Part shown: positions 53,571-64,000 of the stretch, in pieces
Position numbering within the stretch: position 1 is the stretch's first letter
Layout: each line of letters starts with the position of its first letter
Assembly (NCBI GenBank): GCA_949752745.1
Contig: OX457033.1
Span: 19,879,907-19,943,906, forward strand
DNA length: 64,000 bases
Direction: 5' to 3'
DNA from: Protula sp. h YS-2021
Taxonomy: Eukaryota > Annelida > Polychaeta > Sabellida > Serpulidae
Position numbers and translations under genes: made by a program
Notes under the pieces: generated by a model
Seen by the model: the letters and a program-made list of their open reading frames with translations, nothing else
What the model was told of the DNA's origin: nothing
Databases searched by the model: none

Positions 53571-56500
53571 GGCGCCCTAATACCAAAGCATATAACCTTT
53601 GCAAGACTTCGTGTAGTGATAGAAATATTGTAATATTTGGAGTAAAAAAAATAAGGAAAATTAGATTTTACTATGCATCAGGATTCGCTATTTAAAAACC
53701 GGTGCCTTATCAGCATTGCTAACATCATGAGAATCGGAGCAAATCGGTGAAATATGAGTTTGCTTAATCCATGAAGAGTGACCGATTTCGCGATTTTTTG
53801 TAGCCATTGTACTTGATTGTTTTCAATTGTTTGTGTTGATTTATGCATTTTAGATTTTAATATTAACTTCATAAAACGTTTTTGTTTTTATGAACCACAA
53901 ATCACACGGTATCCTAATCTCATAATTCTATAACAAATAAACCTTCTCAAACGCAAATATGCACAGACCCTTATATTTGGTATCCAATAATTCCAGCAAC
54001 GATTTTAACTGAACTTATGAACATTACCTCTGTTTGCAGAATTACACATAGCAATAAAACAAATCAACTCGCCTTTTTTATATCATTCCGCTAGAAGAGA
54101 ATGGATGCAATAAACGCAAAAATACATTGTGTTTGTTCGTTTGCATCTATAATATTGATATTTGCTTGTGTAGTGACGGCAGGAGTCGGACTTGAATTAT
54201 TACTGCAGTAAACAAATGTGACAGAAAGCGTCCAGTGCGGGAAAGGCAATTGTGGGATTTTGAGAGCTCGAGTCATTTAAGCACATTAAACAACAAAGCT
54301 GTAAAATACTTCGTGTATTTTGCTAGATTCAGTAATATAGCAATTTTTTACATCGTTATTAGCAAAATGCAATGTTTTAAAATCAGATATATATTATTGC
54401 TGATCTTAATTTCGCAATTGTTCGACTTTAAACATGTGAATCAAGAAATTTCGCTCCTGAAGTTACCTAGGTATTTAATAAAACAATAAAACACGTTCGT
54501 GAATTTAAGGCTACAGTAGTTTTTAATTTATAAAGATTGAAGGAATTTATTCTTCTTAGGCGAACATAAAATAAAGCTTAATGATATTTTTATCTATCTA
54601 TGAATCAAACAACTATATTTCAAAACGGATATTATATATTCATATCTCGTATTTATAAATTAGAATCGCATCTCCTTCATATAATAATTCTATAACATAG
54701 ATATAATTGTTCAACGTTGCCGAAGCTCATAACAATTTCTCGTTAGCGATTATATCAGAGTCATGTCATGTGTAGAGATATATTCTTGTTTAAAACAATC
54801 TAATGATAATGTTCGTGAATTTGATCTAAGTTCTTCTTATTATTTCATTCAGAATGTTTGTCTGCAAAACGGTCAACACAATTTGTGCTTGCTTCTCGCA
54901 TTTGACATATTCTGTGAACTCATCATTTTTCTTGAATTTCAATTCTATTTTGCAAATAAATAGCTCTTCTGAACTCACTTAACAACGTATAGAAAATCTT
55001 ACACAGTTACAGAGTTTTCATTTGAGCTATAAGTTCAAATAAGTTTTTTCCACTTCATGTTTGCTGTGGAAACAACAACCGATTGAAAAGGGTTATCTGC
55101 TTAGGTATTAGGTGTTATAATATTGAATCCAACCTCAACAAGATTGCTTTACTATGGATAACAATGCTATGTTCGAAAGACATCAATAAACTAGGGTTAT
55201 TGATGTCGTTAAACTAAGCATCGTAAAAAGCAAATTCTAACCTAAGTTAAAGTGCATTGTCACTCGGTGACTGTTATACATGATAATTAACTGAATCATA
55301 CGTTATCTACAAGTTCACCAATATTATTACACGTTGCGGCATAATTCAAGTATCTGTAAACAGGAAATTTGTCATATTCCTTAAACTAAAGTTGGTTTTG
55401 GTGTCCAGGTTTCCTACTATTTTGTTTCGATTTATTTCAGTGGTATCCTCACAGGGATCGCAATGAGAATTTTTCTTTGAATACATTATGTGACCATAAA
55501 CCCCTTCGCAAGTGACATAAGTTATTTTTTGCGATCCGAGAACATATTAATTAGATAAAATTGATATTTTAACATATTTTTCAAGTTTAAAGTCCCACTA
55601 AGCTGGCGATCATAATTGCTTCTTATGTTCAAGTCATAAACAATGAAAGATCTTAAAGATTGCAAGGATGGTATAATGTGTTGAATTCATGAGTATGTAA
55701 TCACGCCAATATGAACTGTCACTGTGGGCTCTAAACATGGTTTTTGCTCTCAGGAATTTCTTGTCAAAGCACAACAGTTTTGCGGCAACTTTCAGAATAA
55801 AAAAGAAAACCTGACATCATCTTAAATTCAGTTTGGATGTGCTTAGTCGCTTCAATGTCGTACTCTATCGTATATGTGTTATACTATGACCGCTAGATGT
55901 TGAAGTATGATGTCTAATTACATTATTCGTTGTCTCAATCTAAAGCTCTGCAATGTGACTTTAGTAACATCATAGTATGTCCGACAAATGAATCAAGCTG
56001 CAAAACTGCACTCTTGATTCAAAAAGTAGCAATGACAAACTCGATTGACAGGGTTAATTGATTGAGCAGTCTCACAAATAATAGTCAGGTAAAATCATTT
56101 ATTCCATGGTGTTTATTGGCCTTGATCAGGGCACAATAAAATGAAATTAAATTGAAATTGGCTTCTGTTTAGCGAAATGTGCTCGATTTAAAGGTACACG
56201 AGAGTTCAAGCCATGAAATAAGCTTAACCTACATCCCAGATGACGTGAGGTTAAAAATTATATAAAAATTATATCCCCTCATGCTTACCTTTCACCTTTG
56301 AGATCAAAACTGGTCAAAATTACTTTATCTATAGCACAAATCGTACTTCGTGGTATCTGAACTTCAACCTTTAACTCAGCGTCAGGGTAAATAAATTAGA
56401 CCTTATTGTTTAAGTAACCTGTTCAGTCATTGTGCATGCATTCTGAACAGGAGTACAACTCTTTTCTAACATCTACGGTTCTCGAAGTAAATGGCAAGTT

Positions 56501-57093
56501 TTAAAATATATTTTAACAATCTGACAAACTTTTCTAAAGACCAATTGTCTTTGAAAGAACCTCTTAAAAACTAAGTAATATCACAAATCAGAGAAAAAAT
56601 ATAGCAAAGATTGAAGAACAAAACGTAAATCAATTCCATTTGGAAATTCATTTTCAAAGTTAGAATAAAATGTGATATAAAATCGTAGCTACAAAATCGC
56701 TTTGAATAAAATATCTAACTTATTTGGAAATCTGTGTTACTTTGCTATATTTTCTTTTCGATTGTCTATTTGTTAGTCCTCCTGGATTAACAATATCAAA
56801 AAAAAGACATTTATTGTTATTTTTTTGCATTCTGTGTCTTTACCCTTCCTCCATTTAATGTCACTTAATGTGTATTTTATAGCCAACTTTATCACTTAAA
56901 ACAGAATTTCTAAGACGTCAAGAAAATAATTATATTTATTTTGTTTTAACGGCTGTTTTACGATCAGATTCAGTATTTGCTTAACCAATTTACGACCTCC
57001 GTTTAGGAAATAAAGATTTTTTAGAAGGATGCTCTATGTATATGGGCATTAAAATAATAAAAGTGCTGCCAAAAATTTTTACGGTTAGATATT
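53571..57093. other. Intergenic, no gene recognised
   Basis: AT-rich unique-looking DNA. The frames of 60-84 codons here have no domain, signal or splice support. TTTATT at 56935-56940 (AATAAA on the minus strand) may be the polyadenylation signal of the receptor gene. Confidence 0.6.
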
Positions 57094-57984
57094 TTAATAG
57101 CGGGAAAGTTGGCCGCGACCACTTTCTCGAATATGATGTTTTGATTCATTAAGCCAGGATTTAAACAGTACGTTGCGTACCTCTTTCGTAAGAACAAATA
57201 TCAAAGAAGAGTACATTACATTGATATTATACAGCGCTACTAAGAACAACCAAATCGCCAAATGGTCAAAAAACAGGCAAATCAAAAGAACACAATAGTG
57301 AATACCCAGGAGCAAAAAGAGTTTCACATACGTCCACAGGTTAGTGCTTTCTATGGCCATTATTCTATCCCTTTCGCAGAACGAACGCCATAGGTGAAAG
57401 CATATTACTGCAAAGAGGATTACATTAACAGTTATTGAGAAAATAGCAGGGGTGTAAATAACCAAATGTTCCACACCACTGGGCCTTATCCAACATGATT
57501 CCAAACCATGTCTTGGTCTGAACCGTACAGGGATGTTTTCTAAACAATCAAATAACACTCCAGTGATGACAAAGGGTACCGGTATGCCCCACCCTGCAAA
57601 TAAGCTGCATTTCATATCCTTGCAACGCACGCTTGTAGACTCCAACTGTCTAGAGCTGAAATCCTTCACTTTACGATATATATCTAAAGCTATGATGCAA
57701 ATCCAATTAAAGGCGCAGAGAAATGAATAATGATCAACCACTGACAAAACAGAGCATAATAAACTGGCGGATTCTGAAGAGATACCAGCGATGAGAGATG
57801 CCATCTGTAACAGAAAGGCTAAGCTTAAGTTGAAATGGTACGTCATTGCCTTTGACCGAAAGTGTGGAATGAAGAAATGCAATATAATTCGTATCACCAG
57901 ACACGCCATAGTAAAAACAGAAAATACACCCATCACAATTTGGAGGTATCTTTCCTCACTTGAGTTCATTATTGTACAGCGCAC
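57094..57984 (-). CDS. Intronless 7TM receptor, class B / methuselah-like
   Basis: A 296-residue plasma-membrane receptor. Hydrophobic segments at about residues 14-39, 47-68, 75-103, 128-147, 174-198, 220-239 and 242-266 give seven membrane helices. Cys77 at the top of helix 3 and Cys164 in a CW pair of extracellular loop 2 form the usual disulfide. The CW pair, GWGIPVPFVI in helix 4 and the FVLTKEVR end of helix 7 point to the secretin/adhesion/methuselah (class B-like) superfamily. The extracellular N-terminus is very short (about 13 residues, with an NSS site), with no hormone-binding, GPS or GAIN domain. Met1 or Met6 may be the start. A single exon suggests a retrogene or a lineage-specific expansion. 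The ligand is unknown. Confidence 0.8.
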   Translation of the reverse strand: MRCTIMNSSEERYLQIVMGVFSVFTMACLVIRIILHFFIPHFRSKAMTYHFNLSLAFLLQMASLIAGISSESASLLCSVLSVVDHYSFLCAFNWICIIALDIYRKVKDFSSRQLESTSVRCKDMKCSLFAGWGIPVPFVITGVLFDCLENIPVRFRPRHGLESCWIRPSGVEHLVIYTPAIFSITVNVILFAVICFHLWRSFCERDRIMAIESTNLWTYVKLFLLLGIHYCVLLICLFFDHLAIWLFLVALYNINVMYSSLIFVLTKEVRNVLFKSWLNESKHHIRESGRGQLSRY

Positions 57985-60530
57985 TTATTATTGAACACTT
58001 TGCAATAATGCAAACTCATATCCTTGAGTAGGATGCGATCCTGGTACTGTGATGCTAACTGTGCATTTTGCTTTTCATAGCCATTAATATAAATCTTCTT
58101 GTATTCAACACTCTTGTTGTAAAGTTGTCTGTTAATGATCAGTATAATTTTATGTATTATAACTGGTGAAAATCTTTTGTAAATTTTAACTGATAGAAAT
58201 CATCTGCTAAAATTAATCATTGTTTCTACCTCCTCTATCCAAATGTATGCGTATCTTGACTTGACTTGTTATATAATTTCAATTTAAATTGTAAAATGAA
58301 TGACTATTTAGAATATCAAAATAATGCTACATTACTGCATTTTTGACATGGTGATGTGGAAATCCTATTTTCACTATCACATTGTCAATGCCATAGTATA
58401 AATAGTTGTTTTCGTCAACAGAAGTAATTGTTATAGCATAGCGTTAATGTGAAACGATGCTTTTTATCAGTTCACTTTATCAATGAACGCTCCTTTCAGT
58501 ATTAATTGACTGCAATTAGATAACAAGCTCACCTATTAGCTGGCTTGCTGAAATACCATTAAGCTGCCTTTCATATGTGGCATGAGAGTGTTTCTAAAAG
58601 TGATAAAAGTGTGTTTACACTCAGTGCCTGTTTTTATTACTTGATGGATCATCAAGGTTCGATTAAGATTTCACCAAAAATGCCAAGGGCAAAATATTCC
58701 CTTTTTGTCACTGAGACCAACGCATAGTTTAACTTCGACAATCAATGTTTCTTTACGATCGATACAGTATATCAACTTTAATTTCCGAAATACATATTTA
58801 TATACATTTACATTTATTTTTAGTTTGTTAATTAGTAAGTGAGTTAATTAGTTACTTAGTTAGTAAGCCAATTAGTTAGCACAGCCAAGCCATTGTGGGT
58901 AATATTAATAATTAGTGCTTATCACACCCATTGTGGGTAATATTGTGTCAACACCAATCACAAATCTCACTCACTCTCTATTTTTCTTTTCTTTCTCTCT
59001 CCCTCACATAACAGAAACATATAGACAAACTGTGTTTTGTGCTACCAATAAAGTACTTCCTTTGTTCCAGATAGTGTAGCATCCCTCATCTGTAAGTAAA
59101 CGCCCTAGCGTAAAATAACTACATCGCTTTACAATTTCACAAAAAGATCGCATACTCAAAGATCGAACCACATCGATTTTGACGTTGCTTAAATCTTACA
59201 GTAGAGCATTTCAAATACCTTTTTAAAAGAAGAGCTTGATTCTCAACAAAGTTACTCCTCTTCCTGCAATCTGCACATTAATTTATACAAAAAAAAATAC
59301 ATGGAAAACTATTTCAGATATATATAGAACCATTTGTACATTTACATAAATAGTTTCCAAGTAAATAGTGTTTGAGTAGGTTATACACCCTTAGCTGCCA
59401 GTATAGCCAATTTCACTACTGGACATTTCAATACTATATATTTAGACAATAATTAAAGAATGTTTCGTTTCTGATTATTTTAGCAGAAGCTTCACTTTCA
59501 CAGATTCGTAATAGTCCTAAAATCTAGACATTGATGATTACGCAGTCACAATATGAATGGGTCTTTCCTGCCGCATTTTCGTGCATACTGAGTCATGGTA
59601 TTGAACTTAAAACGAGACATTATTAGTGCTTATCACACCCTCAATCGAGATATTAGCAATATAAGCGACAACCAAAGGTATTTAGATGAAAATAAAGTTA
59701 TTAGCACACGGGAATGCATTTATGCTTCATGGCTGACTAGACATTAAAAGCCGAGCAACAGAAAAGTGACGTTTCTGCTTTTCCATAGGTTCTAGTTACT
59801 TCAAAAGCGTCAATGCCAGATATAGAACCCCTCTTTAGATGGTAGGCGGCACCCGCCCGCGTCAGCAGATGCTGGAACGTGTAACTTGACGGTAGTAAAC
59901 AAACAAGAGGAGAGCTCGAGAATACAGGCTTATACAAAGCCCGGAAAAGGTTCTTGAACACAATATTTCAGTTGTTTGCTGGACTATAACCAAGCCACGT
60001 TATTTTCTTAATTATATAATGCATACATTAATTTAACATGTAATATTAAAACATTGTGTTTTAAAATAAAATGACAATTGATGTTTTCCATAAAACCTAG
60101 TGAAAGTGCTTTGGTGTCAAAATATGTATACAATTCGGATATTGATACTTGAATAAAAAATGACCCTTTTAGACTGGAACTCAGTGAACTTTTAAATTTA
60201 CATTTAATAATTTTTGCTGTCAAATGTCTTATTAAAAAATTAGTACTGAGAAGGTTGGTTCCGATGTGTGTTTGTCTATGAGCCCTCATGTCACTCCAGT
60301 ACTTAAACACCATTCTGTATAGGTTATATATATATATATACCTAACCTTGTTCATGAACTTTCAAGTGTCTGTAACTACCCTTATAATGAAAACCTGTCG
60401 CAAAGACAGCGTACTTGTACTGGTTCTCTAACCTTTGGGCTATCTTATGTCTGTTCAAAATGTCCTTTGATCTGTAGGAGCTCTAAAATGATCTTATAAT
60501 CTAATATTTGATTGAAGGTGTATATGTACT
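57985..60530. other. Intergenic, no gene recognised
   Basis: AT-rich, with minor repeats: GTTAGTTA-type at 58830-58870, a duplicated CATTGTGGGTAATATT at 58890 and 58930, and TTAGTGCTTATCACACCC at 58914 and 59624. Confidence 0.6.
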
Positions 60531-60559
60531 TTTAAACCGCTTGCCCTTGCCACAAGGGT

Positions 60560-61200
60560 GTTCGAAAAATCAACTCACCAGGACCTCGTGCACTCATCAA
60601 GCGAAAGCCCGTATGCACTAAACAGGTGAAGGCCGGCATGTGTTTACCACACGAAGGTTTAAATGTACATATTACGTGAATGCCTGCATGCGTTCCTCGC
60701 GTGAAGGCCCACATTTTCTCTTCGTGTGAAACACTGTATGCGCTGACCATGTGGAGACCCGTGGGTGCTGATCACGTGTGTGCGCTCATGTGCTCATCAC
60801 CAGAGGGTCTCTTGCACTCATTACGTGAGAGTCCGCTTTCACTCATTAACCAAAGATCCTCAACCGTTCATCACTTGATTGCGGTGCGTTGAAACCTACG
60901 TATGCTAATCTCCTGAAGAGCCGCAAGCGCTTTTCAAGTGAAAAGATATATTCGTTCATTGCTCGGAGAACCTATTGTGTTCAATGAGGGAATGCCCACA
61001 TGTACTGATGAAGTAAAAGGCCGCATGTGATCTTCACGTGAAAACTGAATGGGCTCAGTACCTGAATGTCCGCATGTGCTCATCGTGTGAAGGTCCACAT
61101 GCACTTCTCCACATGGTTGACATGTGCTACTTGTGTCATCTTGTTGCGATCCGCCTGTATTTATTGCATGAATGTTAGTATGTATTTCATCATGTAGAGG
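60560..61200. repeat. Degenerate tandem repeat of about 32-34 bp
   Basis: Loosely repeated TCATCACGTGAAGGTCCGCATG-type units, about 18-20 in number and strongly diverged. Not a zinc-finger array: no CxxC/HxxxH spacing in any frame. Confidence 0.65.
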
Positions 61201-63472
61201 CGCGCATGCATATCATGGTTTTGTACTGTGCACTCTACAGAATATACTGAATAAAACAAATGTGTCACAAGAGTACGTTTGTTATAAGGTTACTTTAAGG
61301 ACAATAAAACGCAGTTGTTGTTTGAACAGAATATTAGTTTATCACCCGAAACCACATCCCACACACAGACCGTTGATCATTTATATGTGTATGAAACAAA
61401 GGCAAGAAACAAATATATGTTTGTTCTACTTTTAAATAACAAATATCACGCAGGAATTGAGAATATTTGTGAAGATGACTGATAGATGCACAACCAATAT
61501 TCCAGGCACTTAGTTAGTCACTTCTCCAGTTGCTGCCAAGGCTACTTAGGGAGTTTTGGTACGACCGATTTGTGCCAACAAAATCAATAGGAGGAGAAGT
61601 GAGTGGACGAACTTGAGTCATAGCAGCAGCAATCAACAGAAAACTCTGACATTGCCATACATATGACTTCATATGACGGTTTCTGCAGTGCATTACACTG
61701 TTTTTGTGTGTATTGTACTTCTGTCATTAAATCCTAAAAATATAAGCATTACCATGTAAGTCGGTACAAAAGAAACAACATTATAACGCAGATAAAATTC
61801 TTTTTTTAATATATAGTATTTCACCTTGTGTTTGGCCAAAACGTACCTGACCCTAGCCAGTCGAAGTCTCCATTTTATTATAACAGATTGAGATCATGAA
61901 TTATTGAGGTTATTAACTATTAGAAAAGATGGCAGTTTACTGATTTTCTAAAAGCGTGGAACTGATACCGAGACTTCGTACTAAAAGAAATTAAAAAATT
62001 ATAATGATAGTAATAATAATAAATGTATTTTTAAAGTAAAAGATAGGTAAAATTATGTTGGTAATATAAAAAAGAAAGTATTATGCACTTTACAAGATTG
62101 CTCCGATGATTGATTCATTGAGTGAGTGAGTGGTACAATCCTAATTTCAGGTGAATCACGTTATTCTGTTCATCACTTTGGAATTAAAACCAGTACTGAT
62201 TGCCTGAGATTTGTATGTTTTTGGTTTTACTTTAGCATGCGTCTAACGTTCTTCCACTGCCGCTGTTTGTTTATGAGTTAATGCAACAAATTTGACACAT
62301 TAGCTGGTATAAATCTCCATTTCTTATACCATGTGACACATATCCAACAGCGAACCATGGACTTAGAATATATACACTGAACACATATCTGATGCCGAGT
62401 TATTATACTATTACTCTTCAAGTAAACTTTAGCATGAGAATTTACATGTTTGTAAACACGCTTTGTATAATGTTTACGTGACCAAATTTGTGGTGCTGTT
62501 ATGTAACCCAAAATGCGTTCACAATCATCAGGTTTTATGTAGTTGAACAAGTTGATACTTTTGTTGGCTAGAGTGAAGGCAATGACGCCATCGAAAACAT
62601 AATATTTACTACATACAGCAGATTGTGCTCTCTTAGTATTGAAAACTTCACAATTAGTGCCTCATCGAGATCTTTTATATACTGACTCAGGATGTACAGG
62701 GAGTCAGGACCAACAACGAAATTGCCGAAGAAATGGACGAATTAAAAAAACAATAAAGGTAGTATATATCGTGCATTTATTGATTCATGGATTGCTTTTT
62801 ATCTGTTCTACGGTTTTGTGTGTAATGTCTTTGTATGGAAAAGAAAAACTGGGTCTCCTGTCGAATATCTCAACGTCGTATCTAGGCTTGTGCAATAGAT
62901 GTTGAGTATCAGCACCTGGTGTAATAAGTCGGTCAAATCCTCATAGCTGTGATAAATCAGGACAACATTTCTGAAGATAGTCTCAGTGATATTCACAAAG
63001 CAAGAAACATATAAGCTTCATAAGAGCAGTCGGTGTTTGAAAAGACGTAAAACAATGCGGCAATTTAAACGGCGAGAGATAGTGTCTCACTGATAATTTT
63101 ACCATGCCTGAATATTTAGTGAGTGGGGTCACCAGAAGGCTTATGTTACAAATTCCACTTCTGTAGGCTTTAGTTATCTGGTAACAAAGAAAACCGATGT
63201 AAATGGTCACACGTGTTGGATTTTCTTTTCTTGTTACTTTTTTTATTGTCAAAAAATCAAACAAATTGTTTCTATTTCGTACAGCCTTTTACTCAATACA
63301 TGCCAATGGCCTTCATATTTAGTTTAGTATAATGCGAGTCCTGTAAACTGAAAATTTGATACCAGATTAAGAATTTACATGGTGCAATTGATCCGTTGTT
63401 TGAGATGTCCTTTTGATCAGCGCATATTGTAAGCTAAGTTGTCAATTTAAGTCGCAGAAAAAACACGTGCTC
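61201..63472. other. Intergenic, no gene recognised
   Basis: AT-rich. The 88-codon frame at 62639-62905 has one hydrophobic stretch but no other support. Confidence 0.5.
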
Positions 63473-63775
63473 CCAGGGGTTGGCTCGGTTGGGTAGAGCG
63501 TTGGTCTGGTTATTTTTTTATCAAATCGTCAATTGAGTATTGAGTTTGTGGCGAAGGCAGCGTGTCATAGAAAACACCGTTAATTCTTTTGCGCAAGGAA
63601 ACGATTCAACGCGTCCTACTGGCGTTGAGTTTATGGTCGTGTTTATGTAAAAAAGTTGTAAAACAACAGCCACAGTTACGAAACTCTGATTTGAATCTTC
63701 TTAAAGGTGGTAAGTAGGGTTTGCGCTTCACTACAGTTGACTTAGCTAGGCGAATGCAATAAGCTAGAACATGAT
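63473..63775 (+). mobile_element. Diverged tRNA-derived SINE-like element
   Basis: The head GTTGGCTCGGTTGGGTAGAG, followed by CGTTGGTCTGGTTAT, resembles the head at 7440. The tail GACTTAGCTAGGCGAATGCA resembles the tail at 7550. The B box is lost. Confidence 0.5.
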
Positions 63776-64000
63776 TTTTTGAATAACCTAATGTGATTTG
63801 CATCAAACTCTCGACAAGTACTGACAATTAGTTGACAGAGGATAAGCTATAAAATACATGGCAGCAATGCAAATGCTGTAAAATGTGATAATTTAAGCAC
63901 AACCACATAAGCTACTGAAATGGAAAGTCGAGTTCTTTTTTATCTTTTGTATTTACAGTAAAACATAACATTTAGATACATACGTAATCAAAATCAAATC
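63776..64000. other. Window end, nothing recognised
   Basis: AT-rich sequence without features. Confidence 0.6.

Noticed and set aside
60560..61200. Zinc-finger-like tandem repeat
   Set aside because: The period is about 32-34 bp, not 84, and no C2H2 spacing appears in any frame.
62639..62905. 88-codon frame with one hydrophobic segment
   Set aside because: Length and composition are within chance expectation, and no partner exon or signal was found.

Overview
The window is invertebrate metazoan genomic DNA: short exons with GT-AG introns, AT-rich introns full of microsatellites, minisatellites and DNA-transposon relics, and low gene density. No base or codon signature fixes the phylum. The gene content fits a lophotrochozoan or invertebrate deuterostome, but that is a guess.

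Bases 2-41594 (+) hold the 3' part of a hemicentin gene (HMCN1/HMCN2 class). I can thread 36 exons in one continuous frame: 5133 coding nt, 1710 residues plus stop. In order they encode 7 Ig domains, 5 thrombospondin type-1 repeats (TSP1), a nidogen G2/fibulin-like beta-barrel (G2F), a chain of calcium-binding EGF modules with one degenerate module, and a fibulin-type C-terminal domain ending in Tyr-Pro-Tyr. Domain borders lie in phase-1 introns. The VWA domain and earlier Ig domains lie upstream of the window.

The introns are unusual. At nine exon edges the sequence spanning the splice junction has been tandemly duplicated, from 2 to 10 copies. Donor-side cases follow exons ending at 2749, 15618, 16476, 17456, 35908 and 36710. 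Acceptor-side cases precede exons starting at 11745, 12900 and 36582. The 9.35-kb intron 18428-27778 holds several satellite families, a MULE-type transposase relic, a non-LTR retrotransposon 3' end, a TA-flanked MITE, and two tRNA-Lys(UUU) genes (minus strand) that each carry a 23-nt intron.

Downstream, 41595-46728 is 3' UTR and intergenic sequence with a complete 1.09-kb Tc1/mariner-type element (internally deleted transposase) and two minisatellites. At 46729-48628 (+) a three-exon gene encodes a 398-residue single-pass membrane protein of unrecognised family. Two more exons (50977-51249, 52386 to about 52504) encode part of a second extracellular protein, which may share the first gene's signal-peptide exon. 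An intronless family-B-like 7TM receptor lies at 57094-57984 (-). The remaining intergenic DNA (52.5-57.1 kb, 58-64 kb) shows only dispersed repeats.
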